The notes under the pieces were generated by a model that was given only the letters and a program-made list of their open reading frames with translations, was not told the origin of the DNA and did no database searches. The translations under genes were made by a program, and so were the position numbers. DNA of 64,000 nucleotides from Symbiodinium kawagutii (Eukaryota > Sar > Dinophyceae > Suessiales > Symbiodiniaceae), in NCBI GenBank assembly GCA_009767595.1, contig VSDK01027206.1, forward strand, positions 2,068-66,067, read 5' to 3'. Each line of letters opens with the position of its first letter. The stretch's first letter is position 1. Shown here one piece after another: positions 11,443 through 23,899 of this stretch.

Positions 11443-11812
11443 CCACATGTTGATCACTTGATTCCACTCCCTTGTGTCGCTTTGCAATTGACATTTGGTA
11501 TCTGAGATTTGACATGCCGCTGGGATCGCCAATGCTGAGAGGGAAATACAAAGGACCACCTGGATCACTGGCTTCCTTCGTTTCTCCAATAGCCAGCCAT
11601 GACTTCAACTGCTGACAGCCAATGAACAACTTTGCTTCTACCTTGAAGTAAGTTAAAGCCCTGAAGAAACCAAGTGCCAAGTGGATCCAAGTGGCACTAA
11701 GCCTGTGAATCCACACAAATTTCACCCACCTCAAGCTGCACAGCATGGCACAACACGGCACCGCACACCGCTCCTGGGAGATCGGAGTTGACTACCACAG
11801 GCCTGGGCGAAG
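11399..11812 (-). CDS. Minus-strand coding region, two exons (hypothetical)
   Basis: The upper part (11730-11812) is bounded by ctctccgcag and gtgggtg and reads SPRPVVVNSDLPGAVCGAVL, phase 1 in and 0 out. Below it, after ggtttcttcag, minus frames stay open for about 90 codons to a TAA at 11399, including LFIGCQQLKSWLAIGETKEA and GPLYFPLSIGDPSGMSNLRY. The exact joining frame between the two parts is uncertain because two frames are open. No family is recognised. Confidence 0.5.
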
Positions 11813-11953
11813 CTGCGGAGAGGACCAGTGGGATCGATCATCGATGAAACATGAAACAAATACAGCCTCACTGGTTGGTGGTTGAACCACCCATGGTTAA
11901 CTAGTGGTTAATAATGGTTATATATGGTTATAATGGTTGATAATGATCATTAT

Positions 11954-12055
11954 CTGGTTGGTGGTTGAACCACCCCTCTAAGAAATACTAGTCAACCATA
12001 CCTTTCTTGCTCATACATGTGGGAGAATAAAGAAATGTTTAAAAGCAACTGGAGT
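11954..12055. mobile_element. Family D introner-like element, right end decayed
   Basis: The left inverted repeat ctggttggtggttgaaccac is intact; the right end (tttaaaagcaactgg) is diverged. A solitary left arm of the same family sits at 11871-11895. Confidence 0.6.
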
Positions 12056-12249
12056 CAATTTCAAGCAAAATCAAATTGAAAAAAGATGAAAAAAGTAATT
12101 GACCAAATATCTGAGCGTCGAGTCGACTGTGGGTCGACTGTGGATATATAACGTTTTGGACCAATATCCCTGCGATTGGTGGTTGAGCCAATATCCTTGA
12201 GCAGTTCTATCCCTCTACATCAATCACCATGCTGTTTGAACCACCCCGC

Positions 12250-12352
12250 ATGGGTGTTTCTCAAAATGGAGAACCCTAAAAATGGCTGTTTTATTACTAC
12301 AAACGATTCATATTGGATGAGTTGGGGGTACCCTATTTTGAGAAACCACCAT
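12250..12352. mobile_element. Family A introner-like TIR element
   Basis: Ends atgggtgtttctcaaaatgg and attttgagaaaccaccat. Internal gttttattactacaaa and gttgggggtaccc match other family A copies. Confidence 0.85.
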
Positions 12353-12412
12353 ACGAAAATTCTGTGCTCAACCAAGCAGCATCCATCCCTGCTACACTGT
12401 GCTGATCGGCAC

Positions 12413-12508
12413 CTGATTTAGTGCAGCCCCGCTGGGTCTCCCTGCCACTCCCGCCACGGCATCCCAAAGGGGCGATGCGGCCACCACCTCTGCAGCAATG
12501 GGCTCGGC
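12413..12508 (-). CDS. Internal exon, Ala/Val-rich (hypothetical)
   Basis: 96 bp between gctgccacag and gtgccg on minus, phase 0 on both sides. It reads AEPIAAEVVAASPLWDAVAG and continues to LNQ. First codon position is G in about 70 % of codons, unlike the plus strand, so minus is favoured. It follows the 13612-13719 exon in matching phase. The family A element lies about 60 bp downstream. Confidence 0.65.
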
Positions 12509-13191
12509 CTGTGGCAGCCAACCAGGTCATGAGACCTGGCTGATAAGTTGTCAGGAGTGAATCATTGTTGATCAATTGGCTTATTGTTTGTAAGAACTAC
12601 ATCAACATTGGCTATCACTGGTTGATGTTACTGGTACTAGTTGATGCTATTAACCAACGATGTTGATGGTTATCACTGGCTTATTGTTTGTAAGAACTAC
12701 TTACACTGGTGCTGCTATTGGTACTAGTTGCTTATGATCACTCATTGTTTCTGCTGCATTCGATGTAACTACCTATATAGTATTGCCTGGGGTATCATAC
12801 GAACAGTTACAGCTAGCTACGGGTAGTTGATATCTGGTGATGATGCTGGTTCTACAAGGTAGATGATCCATCAACTATAATCTGCCAAAAGGAAAGTAAC
12901 AAATGATGTCCGAAGACCTGTTGACCATACATGGTCCATTGACACGCTTCATTGACATGATTCACATGGGTAAGAATCAATGGCAGCAATAGCATCAAGT
13001 TGCTTAATAATGGTGGTAACCCTGCTTTCTACATTGACAATTTGATATGATTAATTAATTCCTGTTCACAAGAAGAATCGATTGATCAATGGCAAGCGAA
13101 CTACCTGATAGACATACCCTACTGATGCAATCGATACAACAACTTGTGTTCAACCAGTCTGCTTGTTTGTGTGAAGTTATGGAGCTTGGAA

Positions 13192-13218
13192 TGTGTGTGT
13201 GTGTGTGTGCATGTGTGG
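13192..13218. repeat. (GT)n microsatellite
   Basis: tgtgtgtgtgtgtgtgtg run, imperfect at the ends. Confidence 0.9.
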
Positions 13219-13611
13219 TACATCAAAAAATGTAGATATATGTGCCTTAAAGCAAAACAATAATGCACACATCTTACACTGCAATCGTACACTTTACACG
13301 TGTGGGTGGATGTACATTTACACCACAATGGATCCTGTCATGTTGTTTATGATATGAACCATGTACCGTGCAAAGCACACCCACATACTTGACATTGTAC
13401 TGTAAGTATCCATTTTCATAGGTACCAATATTTACGTATTTAAATATTATGTTGAATACAACTATTCGTATAAATATACCTATAGATATGTAATTATATA
13501 TAAATACGACATAAATATATAATATAATATAAATAAAAACATGATATATCTTTCATATAGGATTACCCAGCAATACGTGCACCCACAGTGGCTTCATCCA
13601 AGGAATTGCAC

Positions 13612-13719
13612 TTCGGCCCCAGCGATGACATCCGGTCGTGGAGAGCTCTTCTTGACCGTGGCAGCCTCAACGACCAAGTCTCGATGGAAGTGGTGGTAGC
13701 GCAGGGAGTTGGGATTAGA
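13612..13719 (-). CDS. Internal exon (hypothetical)
   Basis: 108 bp between ttcaaag and gtgcaatt on minus, phase 0/0. It reads SNPNSLRYHHFHRDLVVEAA then TVKKSSPRPDVIAGAE and joins the next exon (12508 downward) in phase. The plus strand also has an open frame here (ELHFGPSDDIRSWRALL), so the strand is inferred from the neighbour. Confidence 0.5.
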
Positions 13720-13740
13720 CTTTGAACATGTGAAGTAGCT

Positions 13741-13846
13741 TGGTGGTTGATGGTGGTTGATGGTGGGTGATGGTGGTTGATGGTGGTTGATGGTGGGTGA
13801 TGGTGGTTGATGGTGGTTGATGGTGGGTGATGGTGGTTGATGATGT
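13741..13846. repeat. GTTGATGGTG minisatellite
   Basis: About 27-bp units of tggttgatggtggttgatgg plus tgggtga are repeated about four times, with single-base variants. It forms a His/Pro/Ser-rich open frame on minus that is not a gene. Confidence 0.9.
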
Positions 13847-13849
13847 TGA

Positions 13850-16800
13850 TGATGCTGAATCGGATCCACTAGTTGAGTTGAGTGGTGGATGGAAATGTTT
13901 TGGAATACGCCGTTCATTCTCTTGTGGCTGACCGTCCGCAATAGTGTTCAACTCTGCACATTTTTGTGGATGGTCATGATTATCATTCAGCTGGGATGGA
14001 TACTTAAATTTTAAATAGCGATTAGTACCATCGATCAAGCAGTGTCTCAGCCGGTGATAGAATTGGATGCAACCACCAATCACCAATCACACACCCATCT
14101 GTTGGTCGATCAATCAGAATTGTTGTTTCAATCACCAATCACCAATCACAATTGGTAGAATTGCAATAGACTCAATCACCAATCACAAATCCATCTTTGA
14201 TCAATTCAACCACCAATCACAAACCCAGACGTTTGGTTTGAAGAATTAGTTGGTCAATCCCAGGATTGGCCGGGATTGGCCAACTAGATGGGGTGGGTCA
14301 ATCCAATCGACTTGACTGCAATCAATTTTGTCTGTTGATTACATCCGAGTTTTGTGTTGTGCGTCTTCAACATGTGCTGGATAACACCTGGATTGCATAC
14401 CCCAGAACCCAGAAAACAGAGAAAGAACCTGAGAAATAGATCACTGAAAAAAAATATTTCCTTATCAACCAACTATTCTTGGGTTCCATGCTTACTTGGC
14501 TAAGCGACCTCCAAGTTGTGCACCACCGTATCAAGAACTGAGCTGATGTTTGACGACCTAGATCCATGGGGGTACCACCAAAGCTGGCTACTTTTCCTAT
14601 CAAACTGCGCGGCTTACCGAGAAGAATATGTCCGTTCGGTGCAAGTTATGTGGCCGTAATCCGCCATAAGATGATATTATTACCACCATGGTGTAATACT
14701 TGTTTGAAACTACTTGGAGCAAAACCTCTCATGACTTAAGACCACATATATTGCTAAGCTGCAATACGTATCTCAGGTGGATGTATCGGTACAAACATGG
14801 ATGTACATGGCCAAAAATGGGTGAACCACCACATGGTGATGATGGACGACAATTACAGCGAGCAAATTCTGGTTGAATCAAGCAGGAAAAGAAGTGCAAG
14901 AAAAAGGATGGGAACATATAGAGCGCCTGGTCAACAATCCAGTGAGATCAGTCTCTGAGATATAGTCAAGCAAGTTGAACCGGTATCTTGTGGTCATCAG
15001 TTATCATCCTCCATTAGCCACTATTATTCCCTTGAACCAAATGCCAATCAAAGCACCAACTAAGCAACCAAAAAAGAGAGCAACCGAGTGCCCCCAGCTT
15101 GAACCCAAGGTACTGCCACTGCGTCCCACATCGCAGATGTCGTGGTTTCCGCATCGTCCCCCTGCATGAAGCTTGAACTACCCCCTGGTGTCATGCACTC
15201 AAGCCATAGTCAAACCCAGAGCCGATCCGCACAGTTTGACTAAGAACCACTAGTGTTAAAAGCTTTAACCACCACTTTCCATAAGAATCAACCCTTGTAT
15301 TTGTCATCTTTCAACTAAACAATCATTCAGAAATCAATCGAAACAACAAACCATAGAGAATTGCAGCCACAAATTGATCAGTTTTATCAACCAACAACCT
15401 ACGAGAATTTAGACAAAACAATCAACAAAAGCAACTGAGAACGACGTCAGCCAGCAAGCCTTTTGACTGTTGTCAACTGGTTAACTGCTGATTACAGTAT
15501 CCACAGAGAAGCCACAAAAAATGGTTGGTTTATTACAGAAATGGTTGATAAACTGGATAACCGGGGTGCCCCAGTAGTATTTGAGCACCATGTGAGTTTA
15601 TTGCATAGTTTTGCACCTTGGACACGGAAAAATGTCCATCAACTTGTACACTTTCGCTTCAGCACGTGGGGTATCACATATTTTTTTTGGGATGTCCATG
15701 GCACATCAGTCATCCTCATGCGTTATTGAGTGATTCCTGCAAGTTAAGCCATGATCAACTATATACATATCATGTCATGAATGATCAAAGATTAGTCAAC
15801 AACAATTAAGATGTGTTTATCCGTAATTAACCTATTTTCATCATCAAACCTCATTAAACAATTGTAACATAATCATCATTAATGAATTTCTAACCCCCCT
15901 ATCAACCCGCTTATCCACCACCAAATCGATGGGTTGGAACCTGATCAATTCCCTCTTCCGCCCTATGAAGCCAGGTGATCCATATTCATTTCATCCTTGG
16001 GATCCACACATAAAATATGATGCTTTCTTAAAATAGGGAACCCCCAAAAAATAATTAGTCTATTACTATAAATGGTCAATATTGGATGATTAGGGGGTAC
16101 CTCTAGTTTAAGAACCCCCCAAATCAAGAAACAAAGGACAACCTGGACATGCCTGAACAGTTTACAATATGTTTACATGAACAAATGTATTTCTTCCGTT
16201 CGGTTGGTGATTTTGCAACGTATTCTCTCATTGTTCATTGACTTTCAGGCTTGAAAGGTACGTGCCAACCTTGTTTTTGCACATGGATATTTCAAAAACA
16301 AATGACTGTGTCTTATACTTTCAGGTTTTCTTGTAGATTTATCGTTTTATAAACAAATCAAATCAAATGATGGCCAGTGGATGCACGGCCGACGGCTGTC
16401 TCCAACGCCCCCAGGCCACCTTCGCCAAATGTTGCCTGGCGCGCTGCGGCTTGAGCCGTTGCTTGGTGATGCTCACATGACGACATATTCACATTTGGCA
16501 TTGGCCCTGCTGGGGTTACTCAATACTCTAGGGGGTGCCTTCAGACAAGTTTCAGGTTTCATGCTAGTTCCATGGTTGTTTCGATGTTTCTTGCAAATGT
16601 TGAACAGCGCAGCGTCAAAAATCAATACTATTGGTGGACTGTCATCAAACATTCTGAAATGGTCATAGGGTTTTCCATATTAGAAGGTGTGGTACTCCAC
16701 CTACAAATGAGTAATTAATGATTCTGCAGATCAACATCTGGGTAGCAGGTGTATCAAGAAATGTTTTTTTCGCCGGTGGATCCCACCTAACGACCGGGGG

Positions 16801-17030
16801 CTTGAGCTCAATCGGCCTAGCAACATGAACTTTCCTGTTTACCGCAACGAAGCGCAGAGGTTAGCAGTGGATACAACAAATGGTGGGTTCAATACATGCT
16901 GATCTAAGACCGCAATGGTTCAAAACTTGTTCTCAATCATACCCCAACAAGCTAGTTAACCAGTTCTTAGCTGGACGATTTGTGGTAACCGTGATGTTCA
17001 CCATCATAATAGCCAACAGAGATGGTAGCG
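13850..17030. other. Repeat-rich non-coding stretch
   Basis: AT-rich with repeated caatcaccaatcac motifs at 14070-14220. A degraded family A element lies at about 16022-16122 (tttcttaaaatagggaaccc ... tttaagaaccccccaaat). GC-richer islands at 15080-15170 and 16375-16480 could be exons (plus reads a Cys-rich DGCLQRPQATFAKCCLARC at the second), but both strands are open and neither is assigned. Confidence 0.4.
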
Positions 17031-17041
17031 TTCTTGATGAT

Positions 17042-17147
17042 AAGTGGTTGGTGCTTAGAAGCCCTATGAAAGAGCTAAGTCAACCAACCAACCATTTTTG
17101 TCAATATATCTGGGGAAATAAAACATGTCAGTCAACCACCAACCAAA
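17042..17147. mobile_element. Family D introner-like TIR element
   Basis: Ends gtggttggtg and caccaaccaa. Interior gccctatgaaa, gtcaaccaaccaacca and ggggaaataaaacatg match other D copies. Confidence 0.8.
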
Positions 17148-17177
17148 TAATCACTGACTCATACCATTTGTTCTTCA

Positions 17178-17325
17178 CTACGTTTCACCATTCCAAGCGC
17201 TCGGGTGCACCTCTCCCAATGTGGAATCGCTGGAACGTTCACCCGCCGAACACCTTGAGCGGCCCGGCATCAACATCGCAGTCCCGCCGCTGGTTCCGGC
17301 TGCTATGAACCAGGAGACCAGGTGT
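17178..17325. CDS. Coding island, strand unresolved
   Basis: GC-rich, directly downstream of a family D element. Plus reads SPNVESLERSPAEHLERPGI with donor gagaccag/gtgttgg. Minus reads GTSGGTAMLMPGRSR after atagcag, with donor ctcaag/gtgttc. Purine bias at first positions slightly favours minus. Confidence 0.4.
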
Positions 17326-18776
17326 TGGCGCAAGCCACATATAATCGTACATACTCCCTGAGCTGAATAGCCACAAAGGTCATGGAATATCATGAAATCC
17401 AATCAAATCAACCAGGCGGTAATTTTACACGGCAATAGAAATTTCCACATGTGAAATTTCCACAGTGTTCATAGTTCTGTGGCAGCTTTCTCAGAACAGC
17501 ATCCATGATGCCGTGCCCAGAATTCATAGCGAGTTGCAACGGCAAAAACTAATGCTTCTAGAGCCGTTCTCATTTAAGTAAGCGTAGTGGCTATCTCATC
17601 CACCTTTGTCTGTCTCATGGAAAATGGATTGCCCTTGCCAGATTGGGTTGCCATTTCCACTGGGCTTCTTGATAGCTTTGCGCTGCAAAAGTCAGAAACC
17701 TTCTGAAAAGAACCTCAGATTATCATGTTTCGAAGCTGGAACCCGGTTTTTAAATGTCTAAAACATATGCGAATTTCAACCAGGGAAAATCTGCAAAGAA
17801 GAAACTCCCTGCCTAAAGCAGTTGGGGGGGGGTATGTTTCGGGGATATCCTTCCGGGTATGCTTCCAGGGGTACGCTTTCCGGATCCAAGATCATGTTAA
17901 GAGAACAAGCCAGCATGAATTGCAGTGATTTGGTTTGAGAAGAAACATAGTGACGCAAGAAGGCCTCCCATCTGGCAAGAGAACAGCATCAAATCTCCAT
18001 CTGCCGGCTGGTCTGGCTAGCTATCCGGCAGGCAAAGAGAAGCTCAGCTTCCAGGTTGGCCAGCGTCGATTCACACCACCGGTGTTGGCAGCGTCGGCCC
18101 GGTGGTTTGTCCGTGCATCATTTCAAGGCAGCGTTGAGAGGGATCGTTTTTCCGGCTGTGTAGCCCTGCAATCGCTAATCCCCATCGACTTTGGAGCATG
18201 TGGCTTCCGCCCGACCAAAGCACATGCGCATAGATAACCCCGTTGAGCTCAGCCTGGGCTCTTCCCAAATGAGGAAGGTCTTTACCGACTCTTGAAGCTC
18301 GAAAATTGCTCGCAGCCAACACGGTCAGATCTGAAATCTGTGTGACAACCTCTGATGGCTTTCCTGTTGGTGAGATCCACATCGCTGATGCCGACAGGAT
18401 CCCAGGGTATTAAAACATAACATCCCTATTGCAGATGTTTGACAGGGATATTATGGGATATTTAGGGGTATGCTTCCAGGTATACTTCCTGATATGTTTC
18501 GAGGGGTCCTACTTCAGCCTAATACAGCTTTAGGGTCCCTTGAAAAGATCAAACAAAAGCAACATATCCATATACATGTGTTATTGCCTACAGATATATT
18601 GTTTCTAAACATATTACTGCATCCATTGTTTGCAGGTAGATCACATTACCTGCAAATATATTCCTTGAATTTCATCGTTTGAAGATCAACATCCATTCCT
18701 TGAATCATCTAACAATATATTCCTTGCAAACATATCTACATCCATTTTTTGAAGATCATCGTGCCCTTGCAACCAC

Positions 18777-18826
18777 CATCTCCCAAGCCCGGGACCCCTG
18801 CGATACTCTGGGCCACTCCATGGTGC
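18777..18826 (-). CDS. Short candidate exon (hypothetical)
   Basis: 50 bp on minus between a C-rich tract ending gtcccag and gtggttg, phase 1 in and 0 out, reading TMEWPRVSQGSRAWEM. The island extends to 18890 and is open on plus too. Confidence 0.4.
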
Positions 18827-19718
18827 CTGGGACGTCAGGGGGGGCCTTGTTATGAGACTCTCAAGCCATGTTGCAGCAGCTCGCGACAAGCGATGTCCAC
18901 AACGATGCCAATGTTTGTTGATGTTTGTTGGTAGTTCTTTGATGATTCAACTGTTAAACTATCACTTGTAAAGATGCAACTATCACCTGTAAAGAACTCC
19001 AACTATCACCTGTAAAGAACTCCTGTTTGAACTTTTGAGAGTTCTTTACAGGTGTTTTATCATGTTTGTTGCAGATTACTGTACAATGGTTGACTGCTGG
19101 TACCTTCCAGTAGGTTCACCCGGTCAGGAAGACCACCATCCTGAAGAGGCATTATCCAAAAATGGTGGATGGGTCTACTAGGGAAGTGAAACCCTTGCAG
19201 ATTATAAGGATCCGTTGATTTGCTTGAGACTCCAATCATGGTTCCATTCCAGTAGTGTTGGATATTCGTTGACTATTGGCTGACATATTCCCCGTGACAA
19301 ACACTGTCAACAATCATGAAAAATATTAACCAACACAATATACCTATCATTGCACTGGGACTGAACCACCATTTGCCATCATTACACATCAAATAACAAC
19401 AATGATCATGAACCATCACGCCAATAATTACGCCAATGTCTCTCATTATCAAACATGATTTACCCTTTTGCACATCGATCAGCATGCATGAACCATTCAC
19501 AGATCATTAAAACCATTATCACCCCCCCTTGCCACCATCAAAATCCCCATGGTCAGCCTTTAAGCATCATTATTCATCCTGAATTAAACACAAAACGCAT
19601 CACCAATCTTCTAATCATCCAAGCCTTTCACCAAACTTCATGGCCTTTACCCCAACTTCATGGTCTTCAACCAACCATCTTTTACCAACCATCAACCAAC
19701 CATTCACCAACCATTCAC

Positions 19719-19811
19719 CACTGATCCGTGGGAATCCAAGCAGCAACTCATCCAGGCCCTGCGCCTGCGCCAAGCCCACGCTGGAGACTTCACTGCGAGG
19801 CGTGGCCAAAC
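19719..19811 (-). CDS. Internal exon candidate (hypothetical)
   Basis: 93 bp on minus between ccggtgag and gtgaatg, phase 1 in and 1 out, reading LATPRSEVSSVGLAQAQGLD then ELLLGFPRIS. Plus is also open (QQLIQALRLRQAHAGDF). First-position purines marginally favour minus. Confidence 0.4.
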
Positions 19812-19917
19812 CTCACCGGCGACGGAAGTACAAAGGCGCCAGGCCGCGATGAGTCGTGAGCCAAAACCCCAAGGAAGTTGCGATGGATCTTGTCACCACA
19901 GTTTTCAGTGGACATGT

Positions 19918-20106
19918 TTACATATATATATATAATATGTATATCTAGAGATATATATATATATATATAGGTATATTTACATAAACATAGATATATTTAC
20001 ATAAACATAGATATAAATAAAGATATACAACGACATAAATATATGTATATTAAATATACTTATATTTATGTGTATATATAAGTCGATATACATATATATA
20101 TATTGT
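19918..20106. repeat. TA-rich microsatellite block
   Basis: Alternating atatat runs with repeats of acataaacatagatatattt. Confidence 0.9.
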
Positions 20107-20631
20107 AAACCCGTGTGAACCTATCTAATCCCAAACTGACTAAAGATATGGTTGAGGATGGACCCTTGGCATTGTTACCTGCTGCTGTTGTCGTTGCATG
20201 GCATCAATTGTGATCTGCGATATCTAATGTGAAACTTCAACCACATTCACCAAAGGATGACGAACTGGAACAGTCCAATTTGTATGAAAGATTCACAACT
20301 ACAGTATTGTTGTTTCGTATGTGCTCTCTACCAACATTTAATTCATTGTTCTGGAACTATCACGCTAAACCCTGAAGCAGCATTGTCCAAAAAAACATTT
20401 ACCCGTTCTCTTTCAGATAGATACATTCTTTGTGTCATATTAACAGCCTTCATCAAGCAATTGTTCAAGACCATTTTCCCAGATCTGTTGATAACCACTG
20501 GTGAACCATATGTAAGATAGTACTTCACAATTGTTGTTTGACCAGAGTTGAGAATCATTATTGTTGACCATGGTTGGTTGACCATGGTTCTTAATCATTC
20601 TCATCAACCATAGCTCCTCATGACTCACAAA

Positions 20632-20760
20632 TTGCCCGTGCCATTGCAGCCGCTAGTGATGCCCATCGCACGTCTCGCGCCTATGCCACCATCCATGGAA
20701 CGGCGGGGTTTCACCTCGGCAGTTGGTGGCAGTGGCAGGGCTGGCTCCAGAGGAAAAACC
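20632..20760. CDS. Coding island, probably one exon
   Basis: Plus reads QIARAIAAASDAHRTSRAYA then TIHGTAGFHLGSWWQWQG and stays open to 20770. Minus is open as well (Pro/Gly/Arg-rich). Splice sites are not clear on either strand. Confidence 0.4.
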
Positions 20761-21599
20761 GTTGTAAGGCGTAGTCGCTGATGCTGAGTAAAAGCTTGTC
20801 ATGGTAAAATTTGCTTAGAAATGACAATGTTGTACCATAAGGGGACAAGGTTACAAGCTTATGATTTTGAAGCTTATATGTAATGTTGATTTGCATGGAT
20901 AGTTGCAAGTAGCGGTTGATAATCATGGTAAATCATGGTTAGTAATTAGTTGTGTGGCATTGTTGATAGTTGTTTGTCATCGCTGGTGGTGGTTGATTCT
21001 GATTTGTTGTCGTTGGTGCCAGTCCATATTGGTTTCTCATGATTAGCAGTACGTTTGTAATAGTGGATCATCTTGGTTTGCCACGATTGATCATGGTGAA
21101 AGTTACTCATGTTTGATGATTGTGAATGATGGCCACCAATGAACATATTTGTTGATTTGCCAGCAATGAATTATCATACATGATGATTGTACACTAACGT
21201 TTGTTGCCAAGTGCAACACTCAACCATTGAATTTGCTTATTCACGTAAACGGTTGAACACATTTGAACAAATAGCTGGTGGTAGTTTCCTCCTCTGAATG
21301 GTTGGTTCATGAGGAGTCAGGTCTCCCATGGAAAACTAGCAACAACTTGGATCAAATGCTACTCGCAAACTCGAGGTCATGTTGTTAAATCAATTCAGTC
21401 TGTGAAGAGGAAATCATGGTCGGTTTAACAACGCTTTAACCATGGTATGTAGCAACTTGATGAATGGTGTCATCTGATGTGGGCAGGTCGGTATCACACT
21501 GGAATAATTTTCTTGTTGTCTCGATCTAAATTAATTCCAGTGTGTCTGTGTCACCGGGACAAATGTTTGTAAAATTATTGATTCTGGTTTTAAAAAATC

Positions 21600-21745
21600 T
21601 GATCCAGTCTGTGTCCGAAACCATTTCCCAACACGGCTCGGGATGACCCCTTGGAAGTTCCCCAATCGATGGCTCACACCGGCGACCGGGTGCAATTACT
21701 GCAAGAGCTTTGGTGTTGATCGGCGGGTGAATATCTCTGTGACTC
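21600..21745 (-). CDS. Coding island, minus favoured
   Basis: Minus reads INTKALAVIAPGRRCEPSIG then ELPRGHPEPCWEMVSD, with acceptor options caccaaag or ctcttgcag. Plus has two open frames (for example ARDDPLEVPQSMAHTGDRVQ). One exon is likely; its boundaries are not fixed. Confidence 0.35.
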
Positions 21746-22770
21746 ACGATTGTTAGCCATGGTCAACATGATGATTGATATCGTGATGCATTCTTACTCA
21801 CTAACAATCATGAACCATATTGGTCCTTGTTAGCCGTTGTTGGCTAAACCCTTTCCAACCAATCACAAAGCATTCTCAAGCATCAAATGGTAATTTGATG
21901 CAAAGTAAACCAACCAACATTGATCATCACCAACACATCCACCACAGCTCAGCCATGAATAATCTTCAAACTTCAGTCGTTTATCATCCATCATCTGGTG
22001 ACGTGCCAAAACTGAGTCATATCAACTTCCCACCTATCATCCATGATTAACTGTGATTGCTGGTGCCTGGTCATTGCTCACACCCATCAACAATCACGCG
22101 TGAGTATTACCAGCGACCCAATCCTCAACACAACTTGACAGTAGCAAACCTTGCTGGTGACTACATGGTGAATACAAACTTGTGAATCATCATGGCTTAT
22201 TTGACACCAATGGCTTACATGACACATGACCAATACACTTATGAATGTCAAGCCTTGGTATTTGACCAATGACGATCAATGGCTTACATGACACAGGACC
22301 AAGGCTGATCAATGGATCACAGTGTCTCAAATACTTACGAACCAACATGGCTAGCGATCCATCAATGGTTAGTAGACATCAGTTCAATCAACCATCTAAC
22401 GAAGTGGAAATAAACAATTAACATCAGTCATTACCTAGTTTTTAATGATCATTGGGTCAAACATTTGTCAATCACTAACAGTCATACGGCAGACAAATCA
22501 TTTGCGATCAACCATTCATCATGTATCTATGATTACTTCTGAAACATCAATATAAATCATGATCATGCTTGATGAACCGTCGTTAATCACATACGTATTT
22601 GGTAGCCACTACGTATTTATGACACCTATTAACCACCACGAACCACTAATAACTCCTAATAACTACTCATGACTCATAACCTCGCTTGACCCCTATTGGT
22701 TAGCTCCTATTCACCACTATCGATCAGTATTAACCAGTATTGACCATCATTAATCAACCATTAGTCATTT

Positions 22771-22875
22771 GGAGGTTTCTCAAAATAGGGGACCCCCAAA
22801 ATGGATGGTTTATTACTACAAATGGTTAATGACTTGGATGATTTGGGGTTCCCCTATGACGTGAGAAACACCCAT
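22771..22875. mobile_element. Family A introner-like TIR element
   Basis: Ends ggaggtttctcaaaataggg and gacgtgagaaacacccat, with interior tggtttattactacaaatgg. A solitary right arm (gacttgagaaacacccatat) lies about 100 bp downstream at 22971-22990. Confidence 0.85.
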
Positions 22876-23121
22876 ATAAGTCCACTAGCAATTGTCCATC
22901 ATTGTTACTTATTATCCCCTACTATCAACAATTAGTAATCAGTCTTTAAGCAGCAATTTCTCTCACCTTTGACTTGAGAAACACCCATATCTTCCAGTAC
23001 TACCACAGAATCCCGGAAAAATCCAATGGTTTACTCATTCAGTTCATCAATATTAGTCATCCCTTCCATTTACTCAATATAACCCTTAGTCATTGACCAT
23101 TAGTATCAACAATGACTAATC

Positions 23122-23210
23122 ATTAACAATTGTTTTCCCACTATTATTGTTACTGTAGTTATTATCCCCCATGAAATTGGTTAGTTAACTGCTTGACCCA
23201 TAGTCATGTA
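23122..23210. mobile_element. Family C element, partial
   Basis: Matches the C interior and right end (attgttttccc, gttattatcccccatgaaat, ctgcttgacccatag) but lacks the left inverted repeat. Confidence 0.65.
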
Positions 23211-23232
23211 CTCATCCATTCCAACCCTTCAC

Positions 23233-23297
23233 CGTCTCAACGATCCCTCCCTGGCTCCCCCACCGGAGATCCGCCACGCAGAGCCGGCAGCTGCGAA
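23233..23297 (-). CDS. Short exon with Cys pair (hypothetical)
   Basis: 65 bp on minus between ggcactcag and gtgaagg, phase 1 in and 0 out, reading RSCRLCVADLRWGSQGGIVE then T. CxxC could be half of a zinc site. A second frame is also open. Confidence 0.45.
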
Positions 23298-23790
23298 CTG
23301 AGTGCCGTTGAAACCGGGGGTGCCCATTTGAAACCGTTGGGCTGGTAGCCTGAGGACACCTAGGTGTAAAGGGTGGTTTCTTAATGGCATCTAGGTAAAT
23401 GATTTATTAATAAATCATATTAATGGTACCTAGGTAAATTACTATAAATTACCATGGTGATTTCTTAATGGTCAATAATGGCAATTGATTAATCATAATG
23501 GAAAATGATTGATATAGTGGTAAATAAAGTAATAATGGCTAAACACCACGGAAATTGATTATACCGGTCGGTAGACAATTGATTAAGGCTAATTAGAATA
23601 ATTGTATACAGGCTGGTTTAGCCTTCATGGTCTTGTAATTGATTATACCAGTGAATAATGGCCAAACCACTGGAATTTCCATGGAAACCATTGGATTCCA
23701 TAGGGATTATGTAGGGGTTACAGCCATTGATGATGGTAACTAATAGGGAGCCATTGCGACAAATTTATCTTCAAACTGTTACTATACTAT

Positions 23791-23895
23791 GTTGTTTCTG
23801 AAGCGAGAGGGAACCCCAAAAAATGGTTGGTTTATTACTGGAAATGTGGCATTAATAGACTGGATGATTTGGGGGTCCCCTATCATGAGAAACGA
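23791..23895. mobile_element. Family A introner-like TIR element, diverged ends
   Basis: gttgtttctgaagcgagagg on the left and tatcatgagaaacgatgaat on the right, around a conserved interior (tggttggtttattactgg, gatgatttgggggtcccc). Confidence 0.75.
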
Positions 23896-23899
23896 TGAA